NCBI RefSeq assembly: GCF_000337915.1
Contig: NZ_AOJE01000011.1
Coordinates: forward strand, 92,523 to 156,522
Direction of reading: 5' to 3'
DNA length: 64,000 nucleotides
From: Halorubrum saccharovorum DSM 1137
Lineage (GTDB): Archaea; Halobacteriota; Halobacteria; Halobacteriales; Haloferacaceae
Shown here: positions 53,953-64,000 of the stretch, piece after piece
How positions within the stretch are numbered: the first letter of the stretch is position 1
Layout: every line of letters starts with the position of its first letter
The notes under the pieces: generated by a model
The model's input: only the letters and a program-made list of their open reading frames with translations
Database searches by the model: none
Told to the model about the DNA's origin: nothing
Program-made: the position numbers and the translations under genes

Positions 53953-56238
53953 CTACGGCGTCGCCGGGCGGACGCTCTCCAGCGCCGCCGCGAAGTCGTC
54001 GGCGGTGACCCCGACCTCGTCGGCGTGGTCGTTGGCCGCCTCGCCGTGCTCGTCGGCGACGCGCTCGATGGCGATCAGGGCAGCCTCCCGGCACAGCGAC
54101 GCGATCTCGGCGCCGGAGTACCCCTCGGTCTCGTCGGCGAGGTGTTCGAGGTCGACGGTCTCGACGAGGGGCTTCTCGCGGGTGTGCACGTCGAGGATCT
54201 TCCGGCGCGCGTCGCGGTCGGGCTCGGGGACCTCGATGTGGGTCTCCAACCGCCCGGGGCGGAGCAGCGCGGGGTCGAGTGCGTTCCGGCGGTTCGTCGC
54301 CGCGAGCACGACGAGGTTCGGATTGTCGCTCGCGCGGTCCAGTTCCGTGAGCAGCTGTGAGACGACGCGCTCGCCGACTCCGGAGCCGTCGCCGCCGGCA
54401 CCGTCGCGGTCGGCCGCGATCGCGTCGATCTCGTCGAAGAAGACGATCGCGGGCGCCGCCTGCCGAGCGCGGTCGAAGAGGTCCCGGACCGCCTTCTCGG
54501 ACTCGCCGACGTACCGGTCGAGCAGTTCGGGCCCGGCCACCTGAATGAAGTTCACGCCGCTCTCTCCAGCGATCGCCCTGGCGAGGAGGGTCTTCCCGGT
54601 ACCGGGCGGCCCGTGAAGCAGGACTCCCGTCGGCGGGTCGGCGTCGGCGGCCTCGAAGAGGGGGCCGTACGTCAGGGGCCACGTGACGGCGCGTTCCAGT
54701 TTCTCCTTCGCCTCCGGCAGGCCGCCCACGTCGGCGAAGTCGGTCGTCGGCTGTTCGGCGACGTACTCGCGCATCGCGCTCGGCTCGACGCTCGCGTGGG
54801 CCGCCTCGAAGTCGGCCTTCCCGACGGTCACGTCGTCGAGCGCCTCGGCGTCCGACTCGCGGGCGCGCCGCAGCGCGGTCATCGCGGCCTCCTGCGTGAG
54901 CCCCTCGATGTCGGCCCCGACGAACCCGTGGGTCCGGGCCGCGATCCGGTCGAGGTCCACGTCGTCCGCGAGCGGCATCCGGCGCGTGTGCACGTCGAGG
55001 ATCTGCCGGCGGCCGGCCTCGCCGGGGACGCCGATCTCGATCTCGCGGTCGAACCGACCGCCCCGCCTGAGCGCGGGGTCGAGCGTGTCGACGCGGTTCG
55101 TCGCGCCGATGACGATCACGTCGCCGCGGGCGTCGAGCCCGTCCATCAGCGAGAGGAGCTGTCCCACGACGCGGTTCTCGACATCGCCGCCGTCGTCGCG
55201 CTTGCCCGCGATCGAGTCGATCTCGTCGAAGAAGACGATCGCCGGGGCCTCCTCGGCGGCCCGCTCGAACACGTCTCGCAGGCGCTCCTCCGACTCGCCC
55301 TTGTACTTCGACATGATCTCCGGGCCGTCGACGGTGATGAACGTCGCGTCGACCTCGTTGGCGACGGCTCGCGCGATCAGCGTCTTCCCGGTGCCGGGCG
55401 GCCCGTGGAGCAGGACGCCCTTCGGTGGGTCGATCCCGAGCCGGGTGAACACGCCGGGCTCCGAGAGGGGGAGCTCGATCGTCTCGCGGACCAACTCCAG
55501 CTCCTCGTCGAGCCCGCCGATGTCCTCGTAGGTCGCGCCCGCGGTGTGCTCTTCCGGGGGCGCGGTGCCCCCGCCGGTGGGTCGAGCGTCGGTTCCGGGG
55601 GTGCCGGCGACGTCGTTCCCGGCCGTGCCGCTCCCGGCGGATCGGTCCGCGGGAGCGCCGCCGCCCGACTCCGGTCCGGAGGCGGTCCGGCGACCGCCTC
55701 CGGTACTCGCGTCGGACCGGGACTCGTCCGCTCCTCCGTACGTCACCGACACGTCGGTCCGGTTCGTGACGCGAACCGTGCCAGCCGGGTCCGTCTCGCT
55801 GACGACGAACCGGATCCCGCCGAGCCGCTCGACGTGGACGGCCTCGCCCTCGGTGACGGGGCGGTCGCGGAGGTCGCGGGCGAGCGCGCGCTCGACCACC
55901 TCGCGGCTCACGTCGACGTCGGCGAGCTCCGCGGGCGCGGCGAGCGCGATCCGGTCGGCGTCCTCGACGTTGACCGCGGCGACCGTGACGGTGTCGCCGA
56001 CCTTCACGCCGGCGTTCGCGCGGGTGTCGGCGTCGATGAGGACGGAGCCGTCCCGCGCGTCCGCGCCGCCGGGCCACACCTTCGCGACCGCGGTGCGGTC
56101 GCCGCGGATCTCGACGGTGTCGCCGCTGAGGAGGCCGAGTCGCTTCCGAGAGGATTCGGGAAGCCGAGCGATGCCCCGGCCCGCGTCCCGCTTCTCGGCG
56201 GCGCGAACCGTGAGCCGGAGGCCGGCGGTGTCGTTCAT
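53953..56238 (-). CDS. cdc48: Cdc48/VAT-type double AAA ATPase
   Basis: A 761-residue unfoldase. Residues 1-165 are the N-domain ([20 protein letters not shown]). A Gly/Ser/Ala linker lies at about 165-235. D1 Walker [13 protein letters not shown] is at about 279-290 with Walker [18 protein letters not shown]2 Walker [13 protein letters not shown] is at about 543 with [16 protein letters not shown]. The start [10 protein letters not shown] was preferred to MAGTER. Haloarchaea have several Cdc48 paralogues; this one is paired with a rhomboid. Confidence 0.96.
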   Translation of the reverse strand: MNDTAGLRLTVRAAEKRDAGRGIARLPESSRKRLGLLSGDTVEIRGDRTAVAKVWPGGADARDGSVLIDADTRANAGVKVGDTVTVAAVNVEDADRIALAAPAELADVDVSREVVERALARDLRDRPVTEGEAVHVERLGGIRFVVSETDPAGTVRVTNRTDVSVTYGGADESRSDASTGGGRRTASGPESGGGAPADRSAGSGTAGNDVAGTPGTDARPTGGGTAPPEEHTAGATYEDIGGLDEELELVRETIELPLSEPGVFTRLGIDPPKGVLLHGPPGTGKTLIARAVANEVDATFITVDGPEIMSKYKGESEERLRDVFERAAEEAPAIVFFDEIDSIAGKRDDGGDVENRVVGQLLSLMDGLDARGDVIVIGATNRVDTLDPALRRGGRFDREIEIGVPGEAGRRQILDVHTRRMPLADDVDLDRIAARTHGFVGADIEGLTQEAAMTALRRARESDAEALDDVTVGKADFEAAHASVEPSAMREYVAEQPTTDFADVGGLPEAKEKLERAVTWPLTYGPLFEAADADPPTGVLLHGPPGTGKTLLARAIAGESGVNFIQVAGPELLDRYVGESEKAVRDLFDRARQAAPAIVFFDEIDAIAADRDGAGGDGSGVGERVVSQLLTELDRASDNPNLVVLAATNRRNALDPALLRPGRLETHIEVPEPDRDARRKILDVHTREKPLVETVDLEHLADETEGYSGAEIASLCREAALIAIERVADEHGEAANDHADEVGVTADDFAAALESVRPATP

Positions 56239-56352
56239 ACGCTCCGTTCCGGCCACTGACCCTTTACCCTTACCCGGCGCTGAGGAGGTCCGCCGCCGGT
56301 CTGCCCGCCGCCGACCGCAACCCCCTTACCCCGCCCGGACCCGTCGTTCGGT

Positions 56353-57546
56353 ATGCAACCGACAGGGCACCTGCGCGGCGACGCGGTTCACGTCGCCGGC
56401 GACGCCCGCCAGCGGTTCCACGACTCCGGCGGCTACGGCCGGCCGCTCGGCGGCGACGAGATCGCGCTCTCGCGAGTCGAGGCGGCCCACCTGCTGTTCC
56501 GCGGCGACCTCTCTGGCGTCGCCCTCGGCGACGGCGCGGGCGACGGGAACGGCGAGGTCGGCTTCGAGCGCTTCTTCGTCGAGAGCGCGGCCGCGGCCGA
56601 CCGGTTCGCGGTGCGCTACCTCGTCTACGCCGACCTGCGCGACCGCGGCTTCTACCTCTCGCCCGCCCGCGAGCCGTGGCCGGGCGGCGACGTCGACGCG
56701 CCCGACGCGGTCGACTTCGTCGCCTACGAGCGCGGCTCGACCCCCGACACGGGGAACGTGAAGTACCCCGTGCAGGTCGTCGGCGAGCGCGAGTCGCTCC
56801 CGGCCGCCGGGCTCGCGGGGCGAACCCTCGCCGTCGTCGACGAGGAGTCCGACATCACCTACTTCGCGGCGGAGGACGGGACGATCGCGGGCGCGACCGA
56901 CTACGACCCGCCCGATCGGCTGACTGGCGTCCTCCTCGCCGACCGCGTCGTCGTCTGGGACGCCCCCGAGGGGCTCTACGAGCGCGGGTTCTACGGCCAG
57001 CCGCTCACCGGCCGCGCCGCGGCGGTCGAGGGCGCGGTCCAGCTCTCCTTAGTCGAGGCGGCGTCGCTCGCGGCCGACGGCGTGCTGTCGCTGTCGGCGT
57101 CGGTGGACGCGGCGGGCGCGGCGGAGGAGTCCTCCAGCGGGGGCGCCCCGGAGGCGGACGGCCCCGCCGCCGCGGTCGTCGCCCGCGGTCGCGACGTGGA
57201 GGGGGAGCGGTTCGACCGGCGGCTCGCGATCTACAGACGCCTCCGCGAGGCCGACGCCGTCCCGAAGACCGGGTTCAAGTTCGGCGCGGACTTCCGGACC
57301 TACCTCGACGTGGAGACGGTCGAGGACCTGCCCCACTCCGAGCACCTCGTGCGCGTCGTCGAGGCCGACCACCGGTTTTCGCCCCGCGAACTGTCGCTCG
57401 ACGTGCGGCTCGCCGGCGGTGTCCGCAAGGAGATGGTGTTCGCGCTGACGGCGGTGAGCGACGACGATCGCGACGATACCGCCGAGCGCGACGCGGCCCG
57501 CGACGCCGACGTGGAGTGGCTCTCGGTCGGTCGACTCACGCCCTGA
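56353..57546 (+). CDS. endA: tRNA-splicing endonuclease
   Basis: A 397-residue duplicated EndA that cuts introns from tRNA. The C-terminal half holds the catalytic triad: Tyr317 (FRTY), His328 (PHSEHLV) and Lys359 (GGVRKEMV). The N-terminal half is the degenerate copy typical of two-domain euryarchaeal enzymes. A Ser/Gly/Ala insert lies at about 250-275. Single gene, divergent from cdc48. Confidence 0.94.
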   Translation: MQPTGHLRGDAVHVAGDARQRFHDSGGYGRPLGGDEIALSRVEAAHLLFRGDLSGVALGDGAGDGNGEVGFERFFVESAAAADRFAVRYLVYADLRDRGFYLSPAREPWPGGDVDAPDAVDFVAYERGSTPDTGNVKYPVQVVGERESLPAAGLAGRTLAVVDEESDITYFAAEDGTIAGATDYDPPDRLTGVLLADRVVVWDAPEGLYERGFYGQPLTGRAAAVEGAVQLSLVEAASLAADGVLSLSASVDAAGAAEESSSGGAPEADGPAAAVVARGRDVEGERFDRRLAIYRRLREADAVPKTGFKFGADFRTYLDVETVEDLPHSEHLVRVVEADHRFSPRELSLDVRLAGGVRKEMVFALTAVSDDDRDDTAERDAARDADVEWLSVGRLTP

Positions 57547-57645
57547 ATCCCGGTCGACTCACTCCCTGAGGGGCGCTGTCGCGGGCGGTTCGCTCCCGTC
57601 GCGCGGAGCGGAATCGTTTTCCGACGCCTGATCCTCCTGCCGGCC

Positions 57646-58248
57646 ATGAGCGAGCACTCCGTGTTCCCCTCCGACTCGGACGCCTACGACATCTCCACGG
57701 TCGATCTCAGCGACGACCGCTACGAGGTGAAACAGTCGATGGTCCGGAACAAGTACACCGTCCGCGACGGCGCCGGGAACGTCGTCCTGCGCGGGAAACA
57801 GAAGATGTTCAAGCTGAAAGAGGAGTTCCCGTTCGTCACCGGCGACGACGAGGACGCCTTCTCGGTGAAGGCGGGCGGCATCATGGACGTCGCGGGCAGC
57901 TACGCCATCACCGACGCGGGCACCGGCGAGGAGGTCGTCGTCCTCGACGAGGACTACTCGCTGTTCGTGGAGAACTGGACGATCCGCGACCCCGAGACCG
58001 GAGAGGCGCTGGCGACCATTCGGTCGAAGAATAAACTCCTCTCGGCGCTCCGGCACCTCGTCGGCGCCGCGAACCTCTTCCCGAACAAGTACGAGATATT
58101 CGACGCCGACGGCGGTCACGTCGGCGACATCGAGGGCAAGTTCTCGATGCGCGACGCCTACACCGTCACCATCGACGACGCGAGCGACGTGCCGAAGGAG
58201 GCGGTCGTCGCCGCCGCGTGTATCCTCGACGCCTTAGAGAACCAGTAG
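57646..58248 (+). CDS. LURP-one-related protein
   Basis: A 200-residue protein with the Tubby-like LURP-one fold: RNKYTVRDGAGNVVLRGKQK, SKNKLLSALRHLVGA and NKYEIFDADGGHVGDIEGKF are typical. The family may bind phospholipids or act as scaffold; function in archaea is unknown. Convergent with serS. Confidence 0.9.
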   Translation: MSEHSVFPSDSDAYDISTVDLSDDRYEVKQSMVRNKYTVRDGAGNVVLRGKQKMFKLKEEFPFVTGDDEDAFSVKAGGIMDVAGSYAITDAGTGEEVVVLDEDYSLFVENWTIRDPETGEALATIRSKNKLLSALRHLVGAANLFPNKYEIFDADGGHVGDIEGKFSMRDAYTVTIDDASDVPKEAVVAAACILDALENQ

Positions 58249-58304
58249 CGGCGTTCACGTCGGAGGCCGCAGCGGCGTTCGACATCGGAGGCCGTCCGCG
58301 TCGC

Positions 58305-59675
58305 CTACTCCCCGCCCAACTTCGTCTCGCCGACCGCGTCGTGGCCCTCGATGACTTCCGTGCCGCCCATGTACGGGCGCAGCGCCTCGGGGACGGTGAC
58401 GGTGCCGTCGTCGTTCTGGTAGTACTCCAAGATCGCGACGACGATCCGCGGGACCGCGAGCCCCGAGCCGTTCAGGGTGTGGAGGAACTCGGCCGACTCG
58501 TGGTGCTCCTCGCGGTACCGGATCTGAGCGCGACGCGCCTGGAAGTCCTCGAAGTTCGAGACGGAGGAGACCTCCAGCCAGCGGCCGCCCTCGGCGGGCC
58601 CCTCGTCCATGTCGTCGGCGGGCGCCCACACCTCGATGTCGTACTTCTTCGCCTGCGTGAACCCGAGGTCGCCGGTGCACATCTCCAGGATCCGGTACGG
58701 GAGCTCAAGGCGCCGGAGCACCTCCTCGGCCTCGTCGACGAGTCCGTCGAAGCGCTCGTCGCTCTCCTCCGGGCGCACGAAGTTCACCATCTCCACCTTG
58801 TTGAACTGGTGGACGCGGACGATCCCGCGCGTCTCGGTGCCGTGCTCGCCCGCCTCCTGCCGGAAGTTCGGCGTGTACGCCTGGTACTTCAGCGGGAGGT
58901 CCTCGCCGAGCAGGATCTCGTCGCGGTGGAGGTTGGTGACGGGCACCTCCGCGGTCGGGAGCAGCCAGAGGTCGTCGTCGTCGTACTCGTCCTCGTTGGT
59001 CCCCTCGACGCGGTAGGCGTCCTCGGTGAACTTCGGGAGCTGGCCGGTGCCGCGCATCGACGCGGAGTTGACCGGGATCGGCGGGAACACGTCCTCGTAC
59101 CCCTGCTCGCGGTGCACGTCGAGCATGAACTGGATCAGCGCGTGCTCCAGGCGGGCGCCGTCGCCCTTCGCGACGTAGAAGCCGCCGCCGGCGACCTTCG
59201 CGCCGCGCTCGAAGTCGAGGATCTCGAGGTCCTCGCCCAGGTCGTAGTGCGGCTCCACGTCGTCGGGCAGCTCGCGGAGGTCGTCGAACCCCTCGCGGCG
59301 CCGCTCGACGTTCTCAGACTCGTCTTCGCCGACCGGCACCGACTCCTGCGGGATCTGGGGGAGCTCGAGCAGGGACGCCTCCAGTTCGGCCTCCAGCTCG
59401 TCGGCGCGCTCCTCGATCTCCTGGAGCTCCGCCTTGAGCTCCTGAGAGCGCTCGATCGCCTCCTGGGCCGCCTCCTCGTCGCCGGCCTGTTTCAGGTCGC
59501 CGATCTTCGAGGAGACCTCGTTGCGCTCGTGCCGGAGGTCGTCGCCCCGGCTCTTCAGCTCTCGCCACTCCTCGTCGACGTCGAGTATCCGGTCGAGGTC
59601 CACGTCGACGCCCTTGTTGGCGAGCGCCTCGCGGACGACCTCGGGGTTCTCCCGGACGAACTGTCGAGACAGCAT
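58305..59675 (-). CDS. serS: Seryl-tRNA synthetase (class II)
   Basis: A 456-residue enzyme. The N-terminal long coiled coil (about residues 30-105, [20 protein letters not shown]) contacts the tRNA. Motif 2 [21 protein letters not shown] and motif 3 [17 protein letters not shown] are clear. It is the common bacterial-type SerRS, not the methanogen type. Confidence 0.97.
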   Translation of the reverse strand: MLSRQFVRENPEVVREALANKGVDVDLDRILDVDEEWRELKSRGDDLRHERNEVSSKIGDLKQAGDEEAAQEAIERSQELKAELQEIEERADELEAELEASLLELPQIPQESVPVGEDESENVERRREGFDDLRELPDDVEPHYDLGEDLEILDFERGAKVAGGGFYVAKGDGARLEHALIQFMLDVHREQGYEDVFPPIPVNSASMRGTGQLPKFTEDAYRVEGTNEDEYDDDDLWLLPTAEVPVTNLHRDEILLGEDLPLKYQAYTPNFRQEAGEHGTETRGIVRVHQFNKVEMVNFVRPEESDERFDGLVDEAEEVLRRLELPYRILEMCTGDLGFTQAKKYDIEVWAPADDMDEGPAEGGRWLEVSSVSNFEDFQARRAQIRYREEHHESAEFLHTLNGSGLAVPRIVVAILEYYQNDDGTVTVPEALRPYMGGTEVIEGHDAVGETKLGGE

Positions 59676-59775
59676 TTACCGGTGGTTCCGCCGGCCGCCC
59701 CAAAACCGTATCGGAGCGTCGGCACCGGTTGGCACGGTGGGTTCGGTGTTCGGAGTTCGGGACGCGGCGTCCCAG

Positions 59776-60012
59776 TCAGGGGATGAACGCGAAGTTCGCG
59801 ACCACCATCAGGAGCGCGAGTCCGGCGACGACGACGCCCATGATCCGCATCAGCAGGATCCGCGTCTCGCTCGGCTCGATCCGCGTCGTGCCCTCGGGAC
59901 CGCGGGCCTGCCAGCTCGTCATCCGACGGGGGAACGCCGCCATGGCGAGCGCGCCGGCGGCGACGAGGAGGGGGACGGCGACGAAGAACAACCGGAACGG
60001 TGCGGGGAGCAT
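59776..60012 (-). CDS. Small two-helix membrane protein, unknown function
   Basis: A 78-residue protein. Helices lie at about 7-26 and 53-75, with a conserved-looking loop TSWQARGPEGTTRIEPSETR between them. Possibly related to small DUF membrane families (DUF6199-like), but I cannot confirm. It may be co-transcribed with the membrane protein gene upstream on the minus strand. Confidence 0.68.
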   Translation of the reverse strand: MLPAPFRLFFVAVPLLVAAGALAMAAFPRRMTSWQARGPEGTTRIEPSETRILLMRIMGVVVAGLALLMVVANFAFIP

Positions 60013-60104
60013 ATCGGGAGGGCCTCACGGGAATCTACAAAAAGTTACGCTTCCGGTCGGTGCCGCGAGGCTCCGCGCCCGTTCCGACCGACCGTCGCCA
60101 ACTG

Positions 60105-60626
60105 TCAGTACCCGCCGGGCAGGGCCATGCCGATCGCGAGCGCGACGAGGGGGATCGCGGCGGCGACCGCGTACGCGAGTCCGGCGGCGAAGAGGAGCCC
60201 CCACGTCGAGGGGCCGTAGCCGGTCGGGTCCCAATCGACGCCGAGCCGCGGGAGGCCGATCACGGCGACCGCCGGGGCGACGAGCCCGACCCCGATCCCA
60301 CAGAGCAGCGTCGTGAGCAAGAACCCCGAACTCCAGGCGGGGCCCGCCTCGGCGGCGCGCGCGACGGTGAGGACGACGCCGGCGAGGTAGGGAACCGAAA
60401 GCGCGATCGAGACGCCGACGTACGAGGTGAGGATCCGACCATCCGGCGGGAGCGCGCGGAACAGCGACCGGAGGCGTTCGGCGGCGAGGAACGGGGCGCC
60501 CAGTCCCGCGGCGACGAGGCCGGGGAAGAGGAACAGCGCGAGCGTCCACAGCCAGCCGATCGCCGCGTCGACGAGCGCCGTGACGACCGGAACGGACGCG
60601 GGCGTGGAGAGCGCGGGGAGGGCCAT
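60105..60626 (-). CDS. Multi-helix membrane protein, unknown function
   Basis: A 173-residue protein with about five hydrophobic helices (for example GWLWTLALFLFPGLVAAGLG and GFLLTTLLCGIGVGLVAPAVA). Not recognised. A very long open frame continues upstream through pyrC on the other strand; the ATG at 60626 is the first sensible start. Confidence 0.7.
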   Translation of the reverse strand: MALPALSTPASVPVVTALVDAAIGWLWTLALFLFPGLVAAGLGAPFLAAERLRSLFRALPPDGRILTSYVGVSIALSVPYLAGVVLTVARAAEAGPAWSSGFLLTTLLCGIGVGLVAPAVAVIGLPRLGVDWDPTGYGPSTWGLLFAAGLAYAVAAAIPLVALAIGMALPGGY

Positions 60627-60767
60627 ACCCGAACGGGTTTCGCGCGAGACAAACGCTTTGTGGTGGCTCGGGGGCGTTGCGGCCGGGTCCGACTCCCCCG
60701 CGACGACCGCGGCGACCGCGACGCCCGAACCACCACGGTTTAAGCGGCGCGCCGCGAGCGCGTAGCC

Positions 60768-62114
60768 ATGCTCATCACGGGTGCGGAGCTGGCCGACGGA
60801 CGAGTCCGCGACGTTCGGGTCCGAGACGGGACCGTCGACGCGGTCGAACCGACGAACGCGGGACTCGACGCCGACGCCGGCGAGCGCGTCGTCGACGCGC
60901 GGGGGCGCCACCTCCTCCCCGGCGCCGTCGACGCGCACGTCCACTTCCGCGAGCCGGGCGCGAGCCACAAGGAGACGTGGACCTCGGGCTCGCGGGGCGC
61001 GGCCGCTGGCGGGGTCACGACCGTCGTCGACCAGCCGAACACCTCGCCGCCGACCGTCGACGGCGACGCCTTCGACGAGAAGGCCGACCTCGCCGCGCCG
61101 TCGCTCGTCGACTACGGGATCAACGGCGGCGTCACCGCCGACTGGGACCCCGAGAGTCTCTTCGAGTGCCCCCTGTTCGCGCTCGGCGAGGTGTTCCTCG
61201 CGGACTCGACCGGCGAGATGGGGATCGCCCTCGACCTGTTCGAGGAGGCGCTCGCCGAGGCCGCCGCCCGCGACGTCCCCGTCACGGTCCACGCGGAGGA
61301 CGAGACGCTGTTCGACGAGAGCGCGCTCGACGGCGACCTCGGCGGGGTCGGCACCGCCGCGAACGCCGACGCGTGGTCGGCCTACCGGACCGCGGAGGCC
61401 GAGGCCGCGGCGGTCGAGCGCGCCCTCGACGCGGGCGCCGAGAGCGACGCGCAGGTGCACGTCGCGCACACGTCGACACCCGAGGGGATCGACGCGGTCG
61501 TCGAGGCGCGGGAGGGGGCGACGGGCGACGCCCCGCCCACCTGCGAGGTGACGCCGCACCACCTCTTCCTGTCTCGCGAGGACGCGGGGCGGCTCGGCAC
61601 CTTCGGGCGCATGAATCCCCCGCTCCGTTCGGAGGAGCGGCGGGCCGGCGTCTTCCGGCGACTCCGCGACGGCGACGTCGACGTGGTCGCCACCGACCAC
61701 GCGCCCCACACGGTCGCCGAGAAGCGGCGGGGACTCGTCGACGCGCCGAGCGGCGTGCCGGGCGTGGAGACGCTCTACCCGCTCCTGCTGGAGTCCGTCC
61801 GGAAGGGGAACCTCTCCTTGGAGCGCGTCCGCGACGTGGTCGCCGCCAACCCGGCGTCGATCTTCGGGATCGAGGGGAAGGGCCGGATCGAGCCGGGGGC
61901 CGACGCCGACCTCGTGCTCGTCGACATGACCAACCCCCGCGAGATCGAGGCCGGCGCGCTCCACGGCGCGGCGGACTGGACCCCCTTCGAGGGTCTTCTG
62001 GGCGTGTTCCCGGAGCTGACGACGGTCCGCGGCGAGGTCGTCTACGAGCGCGACCCCGTCACCGGCGCGGAGTCGTTCGGCGAGCCGGCCGGCCGGAACG
62101 TGCGGGAGCGATAG
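60768..62114 (+). CDS. pyrC: Dihydroorotase
   Basis: A 448-residue amidohydrolase of pyrimidine synthesis. Metal-site motifs are DAHVHFREPGASHKE, VTVHAEDETLF, HVAHTSTPEGID and DHAPHTVAEK. The substrate loop reads VDQPNTSPPT where DMPNT is usual. Class I (PyrC-like DHOase) length. Stand-alone gene. Confidence 0.95.
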   Translation: MLITGAELADGRVRDVRVRDGTVDAVEPTNAGLDADAGERVVDARGRHLLPGAVDAHVHFREPGASHKETWTSGSRGAAAGGVTTVVDQPNTSPPTVDGDAFDEKADLAAPSLVDYGINGGVTADWDPESLFECPLFALGEVFLADSTGEMGIALDLFEEALAEAAARDVPVTVHAEDETLFDESALDGDLGGVGTAANADAWSAYRTAEAEAAAVERALDAGAESDAQVHVAHTSTPEGIDAVVEAREGATGDAPPTCEVTPHHLFLSREDAGRLGTFGRMNPPLRSEERRAGVFRRLRDGDVDVVATDHAPHTVAEKRRGLVDAPSGVPGVETLYPLLLESVRKGNLSLERVRDVVAANPASIFGIEGKGRIEPGADADLVLVDMTNPREIEAGALHGAADWTPFEGLLGVFPELTTVRGEVVYERDPVTGAESFGEPAGRNVRER

Positions 62115-62356
62115 GTCGTTCGTCCCCGTCGACGGACGGCGCGTCCCGAAGCCCGCGCCGCACGCGGCTCGGCGGAACGCATATGCCGCTTCCACCCTAA
62201 TCCGAGCTATGTCGATGACTGTGGGTACTACTCGCACGGTCGACCCCCGGCGGGACGGCGCGCGCCGACCCGTCACCGCCGCGGAGGTGGGCGCCCGCCC
62301 GGACCGGGTCGCCACACGTGGACCGCGGACCGCGGTCCGTGACGACGGGCGACGCC

Positions 62357-63397
62357 ATGACTGATCCGGGGGAATCCGGCCCGCTCGGGGCGGGCGTCGG
62401 CGAGCCCGACGCGGACGGCGACTCTGGGACGGTCGCCTCGGCGGCGGACGCCCCGGACGCCGCCGAGGGGCCCGCGATGGAGCCCGCGGCGGTCGCCGAA
62501 CTCGCCGAGCGCGTCGCCGACAACGTGGAGGAGGTGATCGTCGGGAAGCGGGAGGCGGTCGAGCACGTCGTCGTCACCCTGCTCGCCCGCGGCCACCTCC
62601 TCGTCGAGGACGTGCCCGGCGTCGGGAAGACGACCCTCGCGAAGGCGGTCGCGCGCTCGGTCGACGGCTCGTTCAAGCGCGTGCAGTTCACCCCCGATCT
62701 CCTCCCCTCCGACGTGACGGGCGTCAACGTGTTCGACCAGCGCACCGACGAGTTCGAGTTCCAGCCGGGGCCGGTGTTCGCGAACGTGGTGCTCGGCGAC
62801 GAGATCAACCGCGCGCCCCCGAAGACGCAGTCGGCGCTCCTCGAGGCGATGGAGGAGCGGCAGGTGACGACCGACGGGGTGACCCGCGAGCTCCCGAACC
62901 CGTTCTGCGTGATCGCGACCCAGAACGACGTGGAGCCCGGGCAGACGTACGACCTGCCGGTCGCCGAGGTCGACCGGTTCACCAAGAAGATCCGGCTCGG
63001 CTACCCCGACACCGACGAGGAGGCCGAGATCATCGGGCGGATGGCCGGCGACCACCCCGTCGAGTCGGTCGAGCCTGTCGCGACGATCGAGGACGTTCGG
63101 CGCGCCCGGACCGCGGTTGGCGCGATCGAGGCGACCGAGGAGCTGCGCCGGTACGTGGCGCGGCTGGCGGTCCACACCCGACGGAACGCCCGCCTCGGCG
63201 TCAGCCCGCGCGGGAGCCTCGCGCTGTTGCGGGCCTCGCAGGCGCGCGCCGCGCTCGACGGTCGCGGCTACGTGATCCCGGACGACGTACAGGCCGAGGC
63301 GCCGACGGTGTTCGCTCACCGGATCCGGTCCGACTCGGGCGGCGCCGACGGCGCCGAGATCGTCGCCGACGCCCTCGACCGGGTCCCCGTGGAGTGA
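62357..63397 (+). CDS. MoxR-family AAA ATPase
   Basis: A 346-residue AAA+ ATPase. An acidic linker occupies residues 1-45; Walker A EDVPGVGKTTLAKA; Walker B GDEINRAPPKTQSALLEAM. MoxR proteins act as chaperones for protein maturation, usually with the DUF58 protein next door. The start MTDPGESG was used. An upstream GTG gives 13 more residues. Confidence 0.94.
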   Translation: MTDPGESGPLGAGVGEPDADGDSGTVASAADAPDAAEGPAMEPAAVAELAERVADNVEEVIVGKREAVEHVVVTLLARGHLLVEDVPGVGKTTLAKAVARSVDGSFKRVQFTPDLLPSDVTGVNVFDQRTDEFEFQPGPVFANVVLGDEINRAPPKTQSALLEAMEERQVTTDGVTRELPNPFCVIATQNDVEPGQTYDLPVAEVDRFTKKIRLGYPDTDEEAEIIGRMAGDHPVESVEPVATIEDVRRARTAVGAIEATEELRRYVARLAVHTRRNARLGVSPRGSLALLRASQARAALDGRGYVIPDDVQAEAPTVFAHRIRSDSGGADGAEIVADALDRVPVE

Positions 63398-63401
63398 GCC
63401 G

Positions 63402-64000
63402 ATGCCGAAGGCGACCCTCACCCGGCGCGGCCGCGTCGTCGGCGCGGTCTGCGTGCTCGGCGGCCTGCTGGGGCTGGCGGCGGGCGGACGCGCGCTCGAC
63501 GCGGTCGTCCTCCCGGGGATCGTCGCGCTCGCCGCCGGCTACGTTCAGTTGGCGCGGGTCGAGGACCCCGAGGTGCGGCGGGTCCCGCCGGCGGACGGGT
63601 TCGTCGGCGAGCGCGCCGAGGTCCGTCTCGAGCTCCGACCCGCGACCGCGGGGGCGTCCGGGACCTTTCTGGCGGCGATCGACGACGACACGGACGACGG
63701 GCTGGAGGGCCCGGAGGCGCCGATCCGCGCGTCGATCGGAGGGGGCTCGGTGACGTATCGGGTCCGGTACCTGCGGCGGGGAGAGCGCAGGCTGGGGCCG
63801 ACCAGAGTGACCGCGACGGACGTGTTCGGGCTCTTCGACCGCGAGGTGGTCGTCGACGACACGGACGCGGTGATCGCGTATCCGACCTGCCACCCGATCC
63901 CGGCGCGGTTCCGGCGGGCGCTGTACGCCGACGACGCGGTCGGCGTGAGCCGGCAGCGCGAGGAGTTCGACCGGTTGCGGGAGTACGCGCGCGGCGACGC
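63402..64000 (+). CDS. DUF58 domain protein (3' cut off)
   Basis: The first 199 codons are in the window. Two hydrophobic segments lie near the N-terminus (GRVVGAVCVLGGLLGLAAGG and residues 33-50). A beta-rich extracytoplasmic part follows and the DUF58 hallmark EEFDRLREYARGD stands at the very end. It begins 4 bp after the MoxR stop. The pair is a conserved module often followed by transglutaminase or VWA genes beyond the window. Confidence 0.92.
   Translation, partial: MPKATLTRRGRVVGAVCVLGGLLGLAAGGRALDAVVLPGIVALAAGYVQLARVEDPEVRRVPPADGFVGERAEVRLELRPATAGASGTFLAAIDDDTDDGLEGPEAPIRASIGGGSVTYRVRYLRRGERRLGPTRVTATDVFGLFDREVVVDDTDAVIAYPTCHPIPARFRRALYADDAVGVSRQREEFDRLREYARGD

Noticed and set aside
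53945-56077. Extension of the rhomboid frame upstream through cdc48
   Set aside because: The extra 711 residues are in a second frame of cdc48 and Arg-rich; the ATG at 53944 begins a normal rhomboid.
60627-62315. N-terminal extension of the membrane protein gene ending at 60105
   Set aside because: It would run antisense through pyrC; only the last 173 residues are hydrophobic and protein-like.

Overview
The window is a gene-dense stretch of a haloarchaeal chromosome. The DNA is GC-rich, the predicted proteins are acidic, lipoprotein signals are of the Tat type, gene starts overlap as ATGA or GTGA, and archaeal marker genes are present (aIF5B, L11, L37e, an LSm protein, deoxyhypusine synthase, archaeal RNase J, the tRNA-splicing endonuclease, Cdc48, a SAMP1-type modifier). 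A Halorubrum-like member of the Haloferacales is my inference; no rRNA, tRNA or CRISPR array was seen to test it.

Layout. 1-4.8 kb: small membrane and regulator genes, interrupted at 1841-4172 by an AT-richer insert that has terminal inverted repeats and an 8-bp target duplication but carries a 653-residue lipoprotein gene instead of a transposase. 4.8-7.3 kb: a divergent pair made of an AstE-like deacylase and a RimK ATP-grasp ligase fused to a retropepsin-like protease. 7.3-15.4 kb: a HerA-like ATPase, a universal stress protein, ribosomal protein L11, and an MFS transporter with its TetR regulator. 15.5-19.6 kb: a cold-shock protein and the succinate dehydrogenase operon sdhCDBA. 19.8-25.0 kb: a small winged-helix regulator, a degenerate Fe-S uracil-DNA-glycosylase homologue, three potassium channel/TrkA-C proteins, and SAMP1 with an unusual tail. 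25.1-30.6 kb: deoxyhypusine synthase, a ribbon-helix-helix regulator, a flavin-dependent oxidoreductase, lsm-rpl37e, and two lipoproteins.

30.8-45.5 kb: RNase J with a polyprenyl synthase, a DMT transporter, a DUF4350/S49 peptidase pair, Bcp peroxiredoxin, an orphan 7TM histidine kinase, methionine aminopeptidase, a HIT protein, and a tungstate ABC transporter (tupABC) divergent from a ModE-like regulator with TOBE domain. 45.5-53.0 kb: aIF5B, PRC-barrel protein and Nob1, a Tat-exported phage tail-tube-like protein, UppS, an LWR-salt protein, a HAD phosphatase, PadR and NikR. 53.0-64.0 kb: a rhomboid protease next to Cdc48, EndA, LURP-one, SerS, dihydroorotase, and a MoxR/DUF58 pair cut by the window end.

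Most of the window is housekeeping. The points most worth following are the mobile-insertion-cassette-like element, the rhomboid-Cdc48 pair, the Tat-exported tail-tube protein, SAMP1 with residues after its diglycine, the RimK-protease fusion opposite an AstE-like enzyme, and operator-like palindromes that sit at or over the start codons of regulated genes. In-frame minisatellites recur in disordered linkers of unrelated proteins.
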